Source: Micromonospora sp. NBRC 110009
Lineage (GTDB): Bacteria > Actinomycetota > Actinomycetes > Mycobacteriales > Micromonosporaceae
DNA: 64,000 nucleotides
Direction: 5' to 3'
Assembly (NCBI RefSeq): GCF_030518795.1
Contig: NZ_CP130427.1
Location: 1,550,001-1,614,000, forward strand
The position numbers and the translations under genes were made by a program. Below are positions 35,858-43,355 of this stretch, one piece after another. How positions within the stretch are numbered: the first letter of the stretch is position 1; each line of letters opens with the position of its first letter. The notes beneath the pieces were generated by a model, which saw only the letters and a program-made list of their open reading frames with translations, searched no databases and had not been told where the DNA came from.

Positions 35858-35904
35858 CCGAGGGCGGCGTACGCCGACGCGGGGTCGGAGTACGCCGCCC
35901 TCGG
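35858..35904 (-). terminator. terminator after ABC permease
   Basis: A perfect 15-bp stem (CCGAGGGCGGCGTAC and its complement) with a 17-base loop begins 40 bases past the permease stop codon. Confidence 0.7.
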
Positions 35905-35943
35905 GCGGGACGAGCTGCGGGCGGCAGCCCGCTGCCATGGTGG

Positions 35944-36735
35944 TTACTTCGGGTCGCGATTGAACTTCGAGGTCGACCAGAAGTAGCCGAGCACCGCGAG
36001 CCCCAGGCACCAGACGACCGCGAGCCACCCGTTGTGGCCGATCTCGCTGCCGAGCAACAGGCCCCGGAGGGTTTCGGTGGCGGGCGTGAACGGCTGGTAC
36101 TCGGCGATCGGCTGGAGCCAGCCGGGCATGGCGTCGACCGGGACGAAGGCGCTGGAGAGGAGCGGCAGCAGGATCAGCGGCATCGCGTTGTTGCTGGCGG
36201 CCTCGGCGGTCGGGCTGACCAGGCCCATGCCGACCGCGATCCAGGTCAGCGCCATGGCGAAGAGCACGAGCAGCCCGAACGCGGCGAGCCACTCCAGGAC
36301 GCTGGCCTCCGTGGACCGGAAGCCGATGGCCACGGCGACGGCGCCCACGAGGACCACGCTCATGATCGACTGCAGCACGCTGCCGACGACGTGCCCGACG
36401 AGCACCGAACCGCGGTGGATCGCCATCGTGCGGAAGCGGGCGATGATGCCCTCGGTCATGTCGGTGGAGACCGACACCGCGGTCCCGATCACGGTGCTGC
36501 CGATGGTCATCAGCAGGAGGCCCGGGACGAGATACGCGATGTACTCGGAGCGGTCCGCACCGCCGCCGCCGATGCCCGCGCTCATCGTGTCGCCGAAGAC
36601 GTAGACGAAGAGCAACAGCAGCATGATCGGGGTGAGCAGCAGGTTCAGGGTGAGGGACGGATAGCGCCGGGCGTGCAGGAGGTTGCGGCGCAGCATCGTG
36701 GACGAGTCGCGTACGGCGAGGGAGAGGGAGCTCAT
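35944..36735 (-). CDS. ABC-2 type transporter permease (DrrB-like)
   Basis: A 263-residue integral membrane subunit with six predicted helices. The first follows NLLHARRYPSLTLNLLLTPI, and the family region YIAYLVPGLLLMTIGSTVIGTAVSVSTDMTEG is the ABC-2 signature. The ATG at 36735 overlaps the ATPase stop (ATGA), so the two are coupled. With its partner it forms a daunorubicin-resistance-type exporter; drug or lipid substrates are typical. The order DUF4097-ATPase-permease with a divergent GbsR/MarR regulator recurs in actinomycetes and points to efflux under repressor control. Confidence 0.9.
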   Translation of the reverse strand: MSSLSLAVRDSSTMLRRNLLHARRYPSLTLNLLLTPIMLLLLFVYVFGDTMSAGIGGGGADRSEYIAYLVPGLLLMTIGSTVIGTAVSVSTDMTEGIIARFRTMAIHRGSVLVGHVVGSVLQSIMSVVLVGAVAVAIGFRSTEASVLEWLAAFGLLVLFAMALTWIAVGMGLVSPTAEAASNNAMPLILLPLLSSAFVPVDAMPGWLQPIAEYQPFTPATETLRGLLLGSEIGHNGWLAVVWCLGLAVLGYFWSTSKFNRDPK

Positions 36736-37694
36736 CGGACGGCCTCCTTGGGCTGGTTGGGGACGCGGGCGCCGCCGGTCAGGGCGAAGAACACGTCGTC
36801 GAGGTCGGGGGTGTGCACGGTCAGCTCGTCGGCCTCGATGCTGGCCGAGTCCAGCCAGTCGAGGATGGAGCGAAGCTCGCGCTGGCTGCCGCCGCTGGGG
36901 ATCCGCAGCGCGAGGGACTCGTCGTCGCGGGTGGCGTCGCGGAGCGCGAAGGCCGCGGACTGGTACGAGGCCGGGTCGGTGAAGCGGAGCCGAACGTGCC
37001 CGCCGGGGATGAGCCGCTTCAGCTCCTCGGCGGTGCCCTCGGCGGCGATCTTCCCGTCGTTGAGCACCGCGATACGGTCGGCGAGCTCGTCGGCCTCCTC
37101 CAGGTACTGGGTGGTGAGGAAGACGGTGACGCCGTCGGAGACGAGCTCGCGGATGATCTGCCACATGTTGTGGCGGCTGCGGGGGTCGAGGCCGGTGGTG
37201 GGCTCGTCGAGGAAGATGATCCGCGGGTTGCCGACCAGGGTCATGGCGAGGTCGAGGCGGCGCTTCATGCCGCCGGAGTAGGTGGAGGCGGGCTTCTTCG
37301 CGGCTTCGGTGAGGTCGAAGCGCTCCAGCAGCTCGGCGGCGGTGCGGAGGCCGTCGCGCTTGGCCAGGTGGTGCAGGTCGGCCATGAGGAGCATGTTCTC
37401 CTCGCCGGTGATCAGGCCGTCGACGGCGGAGAACTGGCCGGTGACGCCGATCGCGGTGCGGACCGCCTGCGGGTCGGCGGCGAGGTCGTGGCCGCCGACG
37501 CGGATGTCGCCGGAGGCGGGGTCGGGGGAGATGAGGGTGGAGAGGATCTTCACGGCGGTGGTCTTGCCGGCGCCGTTCGGGCCGAGCAGGGAGAAGATCG
37601 TTCCTTCGGAGACGGCCAGGTCGACGCCGTCGAGCACGACCTTGTCGCCGTAGGACTTGCGCAGCCCGTTCGCCGCGATGGCCAGGTTGGTCAT
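36732..37694 (-). CDS. ABC transporter ATP-binding protein (DrrA-like)
   Basis: A 320-residue ATPase subunit. It has Walker A LLGPNGAGKTTAVKIL at about 36-51, Q-loop VTGQFSAVDGLITGEENM, signature TYSGGMKRRLDLAMTL, Walker B IIFLDEPTTGLDPRSR and a switch His replaced by Gln (LTTQYLEEADELADRI), as in DrrA-type proteins. The C-terminal 90 residues form the DrrA-type regulatory tail ending FFALTGG. It starts 12 bases after the DUF4097 gene stop and overlaps the permease start, so all three form one operon. Confidence 0.93.
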   Translation of the reverse strand: MTNLAIAANGLRKSYGDKVVLDGVDLAVSEGTIFSLLGPNGAGKTTAVKILSTLISPDPASGDIRVGGHDLAADPQAVRTAIGVTGQFSAVDGLITGEENMLLMADLHHLAKRDGLRTAAELLERFDLTEAAKKPASTYSGGMKRRLDLAMTLVGNPRIIFLDEPTTGLDPRSRHNMWQIIRELVSDGVTVFLTTQYLEEADELADRIAVLNDGKIAAEGTAEELKRLIPGGHVRLRFTDPASYQSAAFALRDATRDDESLALRIPSGGSQRELRSILDWLDSASIEADELTVHTPDLDDVFFALTGGARVPNQPKEAVR

Positions 37695-37706
37695 GATGGG
37701 TGCTCC

Positions 37707-38372
37707 TCAGAGGCTGCGGGCGACGATGTCGCCGTGGGCGGTGGTCGCGTGGATGTTCAGGTCGGCGACGCCTTCGGTGTTCTTGAGCGCGTTCTGAATC
37801 CGGCCGTAGCCGGTGCCGGCGTCCAGGGAGGCGGAAACTCCGTGGGCGGCGCCGACCGACACGTCGCCGGCCTGGGTGCGCAGCACGACCGTGCCGCGCA
37901 CGGCCTCGGCGATCCGGATGTCGCCCTTTGCGGTGCTGATCTCCGCAGGGCCGTTGAGGCGGCCGACCGAGACGTCACCCGCGAGGGCGGTGAGGCGGAC
38001 GCTCGCGGCCTCGTCGAGCTTGATCGCGCCGTGCGCGCCGTCGAAGGCGACGTCGCCGAACCGTCCGACGGCCCGGAATTCGGCGCTGGCCGCCTTCGCC
38101 TCGACCCGGGAACCGGCGGGCAGCTGGACCGTCACCTCGATGGATCCGGAGGGGCCGAGGAACTGGTTCTTCGCCGAGGCCTCGATCCGCAGGACGCCGT
38201 CGGCGTATTCGACCTTGGTCTGCTCCGCCACCCTCACGTCGCGGCTCTTCGAGGCGTCCGCGGGCAGGACCTCGACCGTGGTGTCGGCCCGGTCGGCGGC
38301 GATGAACTGGACGCGCCCCGCGGGGATGTCGAGGACGGCGGAGATCGGGGTGGGGGTGTCGAACTTCTGCAT
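37707..38372 (-). CDS. DUF4097-family beta-helix protein
   Basis: A 221-residue soluble protein of repeated beta strands, with short alternating hydrophobic segments such as GRVQFIAADRADTTVEVLP, VRLTALAGDVSVGRL and VVLRTQAGDVSVGAA. This gives the DUF4097 (putative adhesin-like) pattern. No signal peptide is present, so it is cytoplasmic; the role is unknown, but such genes are regularly linked to ABC exporters in actinomycetes. It is the first gene of the operon whose promoter faces the GbsR/MarR gene, with several GTTGC sites in between. The family's frequent coupling to a repressor suggests a sensing or accessory role. Confidence 0.85.
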   Translation of the reverse strand: MQKFDTPTPISAVLDIPAGRVQFIAADRADTTVEVLPADASKSRDVRVAEQTKVEYADGVLRIEASAKNQFLGPSGSIEVTVQLPAGSRVEAKAASAEFRAVGRFGDVAFDGAHGAIKLDEAASVRLTALAGDVSVGRLNGPAEISTAKGDIRIAEAVRGTVVLRTQAGDVSVGAAHGVSASLDAGTGYGRIQNALKNTEGVADLNIHATTAHGDIVARSL

Positions 38373-38417
38373 CGTGCTCTCCTCGTGCGCTGCTTGTTTC
38401 TGACACCGGAAACGCTA

Positions 38418-38540
38418 CGTTGCGTTCGAGAATCGGGCAACATGCTCGTTGCACGTAAGCCGCATTACCGCAGGTGAAAACCAAGTAATCGTTGCAACGG
38501 CCTTGTTTTTAACGCAACGGCAGCAACTCCCCCCGTTGCA
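38418..38540. promoter_or_regulatory. array of seven GTTGC/GCAAC half-sites
   Basis: Within about 125 bases of the divergent promoter gap, GTTGC or GCAAC appears near 38419, 38437, 38448, 38491, 38514, 38523 and 38535. A perfect palindrome CGTTGCAACG lies at 38490-38499. The array sits between the DUF4097-ABC operon and its divergent regulator and is the likely operator of that regulator. Confidence 0.65.
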
Positions 38541-38598
38541 TTGGATGAGGAGTGAACGCTATGCTGGCGGCATCAAGGAAGCGCGGAGGGAGATCGCG

Positions 38599-39354
38599 AT
38601 GCCGGGAGGCAGGCTCACCCAGCAGGAACGCCAGCAGATCGCGCTGGGGCTGGCCGACGGGCTCGCCTACGCGGAGATCGCCAGGCGCCTCGACCGCCCC
38701 ACCTCGACGATCACGCGTGAGGTGATGCGGAACGGCGGCCCCACCGCCTACCGCGCCGACCTGGCCCACCGCGCCACGGAACGCCGCGCCCACCGGCGCC
38801 GGCAGGCCGCTCCCCGAGGGCCGGAGGCGCCCCCACCGGCCCACGGACGTGACGCCGAGGCCGTGCGCGAGTACGAGGAGACGTTCACCACGCTCCTCAT
38901 GCAACAGGGCCTGCCGAAGATGATGTCCCGGGTGCTGACCTGCCTCTTCACCACCGACGAGGGGAGCCTCACCGCGTCCGAACTCGTCCAGCGTCTCCAG
39001 GTCAGCCCGGCGTCCATCTCCAAGGCGATGACGTTCCTCGAAAGCCAGGGCCTCATCCGCCGGGAACGCGACGAACGCCGCCGCGAGCGCTACGCCGTCG
39101 ACAACGACGTCTGGTACCAGTCGATGATCGCGGCCGCCCGATCCAACGCCCAGCTCGCCGAGACCGCGCGGCAGGGCGTCAGCATCCTCGGCCCCGACAC
39201 CCCGGCCGCCACCCGCCTCGAGAACATCGCCCGCTTCGTCGACTTCGTCGCCGAGAGCATCACCCGCGCCGCGGAGCAGGCCCGCGAGATCCTCTACACG
39301 AAACCCGAAGCGACCTCGGGCGGCACTGCCACGCCAAGTTCAGATCGCGGATAG
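38599..39354 (+). CDS. GbsR/MarR-type regulator with an N-terminal IS30-like HTH
   Basis: A 251-residue regulator starting MPGGRLTQQERQQIALGL, with GGAGGGAG upstream. Residues 5-60 form an HTH_38-type module (LADGLAYAEIARRLDRPTSTITREV) as in IS30-like transposases. Residues 95-190 form a winged helix of the GbsR/MarR type (LTASELVQRLQVSPASISKAMTFLESQGLIRRERDERRRERY). The C-terminal helices may bind a ligand. It is divergent from the DUF4097-ABC operon and should repress it and itself via GTTGC sites. The two DNA-binding modules could explain the multi-site array. Confidence 0.88.
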   Translation: MPGGRLTQQERQQIALGLADGLAYAEIARRLDRPTSTITREVMRNGGPTAYRADLAHRATERRAHRRRQAAPRGPEAPPPAHGRDAEAVREYEETFTTLLMQQGLPKMMSRVLTCLFTTDEGSLTASELVQRLQVSPASISKAMTFLESQGLIRRERDERRRERYAVDNDVWYQSMIAAARSNAQLAETARQGVSILGPDTPAATRLENIARFVDFVAESITRAAEQAREILYTKPEATSGGTATPSSDRG

Positions 39355-39564
39355 GCAGCCGTCTTGATGGCCACCGCCCTCCAGCCGGCACACGGTTTAG
39401 GAAAGGGCTAGCGTTCTTCGGCTGCCGGTGTCCACTAGCTGCGCAAACGCCAGCCGGTCGGTCGCCGCTGTCTGTGATCATTCCGCGTATGTTCCGGAGC
39501 CCGCACCGCACTCGTCACGGCTGATCGTTACCGGATATTCGCAACAACATGCCGGTGGACAATC

Positions 39565-40248
39565 TCAATCTCCTTCGAAAGGCAAGCGCAGGCGGACCTG
39601 CGATCCCACCTCACGGAATCCCAGAGCCCCAGCCACTCGCCGCGAGGGCTCGACTCGAGCCCGCCACTGCGGCACCAGCCCACGATCGAGCGCGTCGGCG
39701 GCAGCCGCCGATGCAACCACCCGCGCGAGCCCCTGGCCGCGCCCACCCGGAGCCGTCAGCACCGACAGGTGAGCGGCGGTATCCAACCACGGCCGATAGC
39801 CGGAGGCAGAAATCACCTCATCCGCGTCCCTCACGACGAAGGCGTCCGATGCAATCCCATCCAGCCCAGCCTCGTCCGCATCCGCCTGGTCCACTCGAGC
39901 AATCAGGTCCTTGACCGCCGGGTGGCCAACCGGCAATCGCTCGACGTCCCCGCCGCAGGGAACGAAATCGGCGGGGTCGAGATAGGACAGCCAGGCCGGG
40001 CCGACCACCTCAGCCGGCTCAAGCGCGGTGATCGGATCCGATTGCCCCAGGGCGAGTCGAACCCGATCAACCATCTGGTCGTCCGGAACGGTCGCAAGCG
40101 TCGCCCCTTCGATCCGGACAATGCCCACCCAACCCGGCGGACACAGCAACGACTCGGGCGAGACCACTACGCAGATCTCCCCGGGCTTCGGAGCCTCCAC
40201 AGACGCCCGGGTCAAACCCGTCCACAGAGACCAAACACGCTCAATCAT
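39565..40248 (-). CDS. GNAT-family N-acetyltransferase
   Basis: A 227-residue protein with a C-terminal GNAT fold. Motif A is VLTAPGGRGQGLARVVASAA, which binds acetyl-CoA, followed by VPQWRARVEPSRRVAGALGFREVG. The N-terminal half, with GEICVVVSPESLLCPPGWVG, is a less conserved extension. The ATG at 40248 is preferred because TATGAT lies exactly six bases upstream, a leaderless -10; an ATG eight codons further upstream (40272) lacks any signal. Substrate is unknown. It stands alone between the GbsR/MarR gene and the aminoglycoside-phosphotransferase-like gene. Confidence 0.85.
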   Translation of the reverse strand: MIERVWSLWTGLTRASVEAPKPGEICVVVSPESLLCPPGWVGIVRIEGATLATVPDDQMVDRVRLALGQSDPITALEPAEVVGPAWLSYLDPADFVPCGGDVERLPVGHPAVKDLIARVDQADADEAGLDGIASDAFVVRDADEVISASGYRPWLDTAAHLSVLTAPGGRGQGLARVVASAAAADALDRGLVPQWRARVEPSRRVAGALGFREVGSQVRLRLPFEGD

Positions 40249-40601
40249 CGCGCGATCATAGCCACGCTCCATGGCAGGCGACGGAGACGGACGCGGAACG
40301 GTCCATGGACACAGATCCCTCGCACGAGGACCGCCGCACCTTCCATCGCGCTTAGCGTGGGCGGTGTAGGAGGTGCACCGAGGAAGAATCGCGGAAAGGG
40401 ACGACCCCCGCCGGGGGGAGCCTGGTCGGCGTTGTCATTCGTTGTCAGCAGGCATCGTCAAGCCTGTTCAGGCACGGGCCCCCTGTCGCTCCTTCCCATC
40501 TCTCACCGTCGTATGGCGGCCTGTTTGCTGACTCGCTGCTGACTCCGCCTACAGGTGGCAAATCCGTTGCCGGCCGGCCTGCGAACTGCAACGCTCCGTC
40601 A
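40249..40601. other. 353-base intergenic region with CGTTGTCA repeat
   Basis: No convincing gene. CGTTGTCA occurs at 40430-40437 and 40440-40447, one helical turn apart, upstream of the phosphotransferase gene. A TAGCGT element at 40353 precedes a GTG at 40373 that opens a 52-codon frame ending at 40531, which could be a leaderless small protein, but its Arg/Pro-rich content is not persuasive. The GNAT promoter is at the left edge. Confidence 0.5.
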
Positions 40602-41567
40602 GTGATCGACAAGCCCGGCGTTGACGAGCGGCTTCTGGCGGCCGAGGTGGCCGCCGCCTGGTCCGTGGACGTCGCCGATCTCGTGTTCATGCCGGTCGGG
40701 CTCGACGGGCACGCATGGGCGTACCGGGTAGACACGTCCGACGGCGAGCGCTACTTCCTGAAGATGCGCCGCGGCGATTTCACCCGGGCTGCCGTCCTGC
40801 TGCCCGGTTTCCTCCGAGTGCAGGGCGTCAGGCAGGTCGTAGCTCCGATAGACCTTCCAGACGGCGGAGCCAGTCGCGCGTTCGGGGACTACCAGTTGCT
40901 GCTCTACCCGTTCCACGACGGGGGCAGCCTGTGGGGCCGCGGCCTCACCGACCGCCAGTGGATCGAGTACGGCGAGTTCCTGGGTCGGCTGCATGCGGTC
41001 ACGCCGAGCGCCGACATCGCCGCCGTCTTGCCGGCCGAGACCTACCGATCAAGCGCCGCCGAGCGGCTGCAAACCCTCGGCGGGCAGGCTGCGGCGAGCC
41101 AGGCCCTCGGCGCTTTTGGGGACCGGTACGGCGCCGCGCTGCATCGGTTGTCGGAGACGGTCGACGACCTCGCCTCCCGCGTGACGCAAACTCAACACGT
41201 CATCTGCCACGCCGACATCCACCCCGGCAACCTGATCGCTGACGACGGTGGTCCCCTGCACGTCGTGGACTGGGACGCGCCGATCCTCGCGCCGCGCGAA
41301 CGGGACCTGATGTTCATCTACAGCCAAGACTTCGGCGACCACCCGATCAACGCGCACCGCGCCGAACTCTTCCGGCGAGGCTATGGGCCGCTAGAACCGG
41401 ACCAGACCATGCTGAGCTACTACCGCAGCGAGCGGCACCTCGACGACGTCGCCGTATTTCTAGGCAGCATCCTCAACCCAGAGGCCAGTCCAGAATCTCG
41501 AGCCAACGACCTGCACTGGCTCACCCGCATCGCCGAGACCGTCGCCGACCCCAGCTACGCGCCCTGA
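40602..41567 (+). CDS. aminoglycoside phosphotransferase-family kinase
   Basis: A 321-residue protein of the APH/choline-kinase superfamily. The catalytic loop is ICHADIHPGNLIADDGG (HxDxxxxN), followed by the metal-binding VVDWDAPILAPRERDLMF. The N-terminal lobe shows YFLKMRRGDFTRAAVLLP with the ATP-binding Lys. The length and motifs are typical, but the family also phosphorylates macrolides, sugars, choline or amino sugars, so antibiotic resistance is not shown. The GTG start lacks a strong Shine-Dalgarno. It is upstream of a degenerate region and the small HTH paralogs. Confidence 0.88.
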   Translation: MIDKPGVDERLLAAEVAAAWSVDVADLVFMPVGLDGHAWAYRVDTSDGERYFLKMRRGDFTRAAVLLPGFLRVQGVRQVVAPIDLPDGGASRAFGDYQLLLYPFHDGGSLWGRGLTDRQWIEYGEFLGRLHAVTPSADIAAVLPAETYRSSAAERLQTLGGQAAASQALGAFGDRYGAALHRLSETVDDLASRVTQTQHVICHADIHPGNLIADDGGPLHVVDWDAPILAPRERDLMFIYSQDFGDHPINAHRAELFRRGYGPLEPDQTMLSYYRSERHLDDVAVFLGSILNPEASPESRANDLHWLTRIAETVADPSYAP

Positions 41568-41587
41568 CTGCCACCGCTCACGCATGG

Positions 41588-41755
41588 GCCGTCCCTCGGC
41601 GGCATAGCGGTGCAGGATGCCGTCGACCATGTGGCAGATGTTGTCGGCCTCCTCGGACAGGCCGGGCCTCGGCAGGAATCCGACGGCCTTCCAGTTGCCG
41701 ACTTCCGCGTTAGGTAGCCGACGATCTCGTCGCCAGCGCGAATTGTCCTCTGCAT
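41588..41755 (-). pseudogene. frameshifted remnant of a small protein
   Basis: A start at 41755 reads MQRTIRAGDEIVGYL, then the frame degenerates. In the neighbouring frame the sequence continues AEVGNWKAVGFLPRPGLSEE and ADNICHMVDGILHRYAAEG, which looks like real protein. One missing base near 41711 would join the two. No homolog is recognised. The alternative is that only one of these segments is meaningful. Confidence 0.45.
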
Positions 41756-41852
41756 GAGCTCTGTGAAGTGGACCCTGCGGCCCCGCCAGTCGCTGACGGC
41801 GCGCTGCCCGAGGGTATGGCCGAAATGGCTATTGCTTCATGCTGCCCACACG

Positions 41853-41881
41853 TTGACAACCACGGTTGTCGGGCAGATTCT
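41853..41881 (+). promoter_or_regulatory. promoter with operator palindrome for HTH paralog 1
   Basis: TTGACA at 41853 forms the -35 element, and GATTCT 17 bases later is a candidate -10. The -35 is embedded in GACAACC-AC-GGTTGTC (41855-41870), a perfect 7-bp inverted repeat. The same arrangement precedes the paralog on the minus strand, so it is probably an autoregulatory site. Confidence 0.7.
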
Positions 41882-41912
41882 GAAGTACGAGGCCACAGAC
41901 GAGGGAGTCGCC

Positions 41913-42302
41913 ATGCGCGATCTGACACCTGACGAGCGGCAGGACATGCGGTGGCAGTTGAGCACGATCGCCATCGGCTGGGTGCAGCGACTCGAGGAGG
42001 ACGAACTGGATGCCGGGCGTGGGGCGGACCACGAGCCGAACTGCGCCGAGCGGATGCGGACTCATCTCGCACGCATGACCGTCAGCGAGCAGATGCGCGG
42101 CCTGCTCGCCGAACTCGTGTCCGCAAGCGCAGAGGAAGCGGTGCAGTGGGGTGCCGGATATCCCCAGCTTGGCGCGGCGGTGGGTGCCAGCCGTCAGACG
42201 GCGCGTAAGCGGTGGCCGAACCTGCCGGTCGCGAAGAGGCGCGCTGCCGAGTGGAAGCAACCGCCAGGGGGTATCGGTTGGGCCGGCGAGAGCTGGGTTT
42301 GA
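41913..42302 (+). CDS. small HTH protein, paralog 1 of a convergent pair
   Basis: A 129-residue protein starting MRDLTPDERQDMRWQL, with GAGGGAG upstream. The N-terminal half is helical. The HTH-like segment is LGAAVGASRQTARKRWP. The C-terminus KRRAAEWKQPPGGIGWAG is strongly conserved with the paralog at 42555-42962. By eye the two proteins are well over half identical, and they share the same promoter palindrome. A role as a small autoregulated DNA-binding protein is inferred from the HTH and operator. Related sequences with a SRQAARKRW motif occur in actinomycetes, but no function is known to me. Confidence 0.75.
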   Translation: MRDLTPDERQDMRWQLSTIAIGWVQRLEEDELDAGRGADHEPNCAERMRTHLARMTVSEQMRGLLAELVSASAEEAVQWGAGYPQLGAAVGASRQTARKRWPNLPVAKRRAAEWKQPPGGIGWAGESWV

Positions 42303-42378
42303 CCCACTTCGACGGTCAGGGCCGATGCGTTGATCTACGCTAGCCTGCTGGTGGCGCATTCGGTTCCAACATTGCGAG

Positions 42379-42397
42379 CGCCGGGGGCAGCCCGGCG
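42379..42397 (+). terminator. possible terminator for HTH paralog 1
   Basis: CGCCGGG and its complement form a 7-bp stem with a 5-base loop, 77 bases past the stop codon. The stem is short, so the call is tentative. Confidence 0.35.
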
Positions 42398-42554
42398 AGC
42401 CAGCTCAGTGACATCTCGCTTACAAGGCGCTTTCCGCAAAGGTCGCAACGTCCGTTGACGTCCAGCGGGTTCGGCTCAGATCCGATAGCCGTCCACCCTC
42501 GTCCGGCTTCAGCCGCCACCGTCGATGTCAGCCACGGATGTCAAGCCCAGCCCC

Positions 42555-42962
42555 TCAGGTCCCCAAAAACGGTCCCGGGCACCCCGGTTGGTTGCCGGCC
42601 CAACCGATGCCCCCGGGCGGCTGCTTCCACTCGGCAGCGCGCCTCTTCGACAGGCCAGGCCATCGCTTACGCGCGGCCTGCCGACTGGCGCCTACCGCCG
42701 CGCCAAGCTCGGGATAGCCGGCACCGTGCTGCACCGCTTCCTCGGCACTGGCGGACACGAGGTCAGCGAGAAGGCGACGCATCTGCTCACCTGCCGCCAT
42801 CCGCGCAAGGTGAGTCCGCATCGTCTCCGCGGAGCTTGGCTCCTGGGCAGCGCCGGCCCGGGCATCCACATCGGAGTTGTGCAGCCGCTGCGCCCAGTCA
42901 GCGGCAACCGCACCCAGTTCCCGCCGAAGTTCCCGTCGCTCGTCCGACGTCAGCTCCCGCAT
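42555..42962 (-). CDS. small HTH protein, paralog 2 of a convergent pair
   Basis: A 135-residue protein starting MRELTSDERRELRREL, with GGGAG upstream. It shares the HTH-like LGAAVGASRQAARKRWP and the conserved KRRAAEWKQPPGGIGWAG with paralog 1, but has a different last few residues (NQPGCPGPFLGT). Identity between the two is high along the whole length. It faces paralog 1 across 252 bases, so the pair is an inverted duplication. Both carry a GACAACC/GGTTGTC palindrome over their -35 box, so they probably bind the same site and cross-regulate each other. Confidence 0.75.
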   Translation of the reverse strand: MRELTSDERRELRRELGAVAADWAQRLHNSDVDARAGAAQEPSSAETMRTHLARMAAGEQMRRLLADLVSASAEEAVQHGAGYPELGAAVGASRQAARKRWPGLSKRRAAEWKQPPGGIGWAGNQPGCPGPFLGT

Positions 42963-43355
42963 GATCGGCTCCCTTGTCAGTGGCCTCCGACTTCAGAGTC
43001 CGCTCGACAACCAGGGTTGTCAACCGTCGCGGACATTTCAGAATCCGGCGTGCGGCGGCAAGGGACGAGGACGAGGTCGCCGCTGCGTCCCGTACCGCCC
43101 TCACCTCAACGGTGGCCTACGCATGATGAATCGGTTCGGACGCCTGCTCCAGCAGGTGCTCCTGCTGGTCGGGTGGACGCGAGGCGGCCACCGCGCTACC
43201 GCGACCTTCCCTCGTTGATGTGACCGAAGGTCGACCGGTACGTCGGCTCCCCGGCCCGGAGTCAAAGTACCGGCGTTTACCGGAGGATCGACAGGGTAGC
43301 CGGCGTCCACGAGTTGGACTGGCTGAGGAGCCACGAGTGAGCGGACCTACCCGTC
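42963..43355. other. 393-base gap, no confident gene besides the promoter
   Basis: This stretch lies between HTH paralog 2 and LtrA. Only the HTH promoter is recognised. A plus-strand frame ending at 43218 (MMNRFGRLLQQVLLLVGW) is short and unconvincing. No repeat or RNA was seen. Confidence 0.45.
42995..43023 (-). promoter_or_regulatory. promoter with operator palindrome for HTH paralog 2
   Basis: On the minus strand TTGACA (43018-43023) is the -35 box, and GACTCT 17 bases downstream is the -10. The palindrome GACAACC-AG-GGTTGTC occupies 43006-43021. It matches the paralog 1 promoter arm for arm, and sequence similarity extends through the 5' leader. Confidence 0.7.

Noticed and set aside
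40373..40531. 52-codon leaderless small gene
   Set aside because: A TAGCGT element is present, but the spacing to the GTG is too long and the residues look random.
40602..41567. Aminoglycoside-resistance gene
   Set aside because: The fold is clear, but the family has many non-drug substrates and no resistance-specific residue or neighbour is visible.
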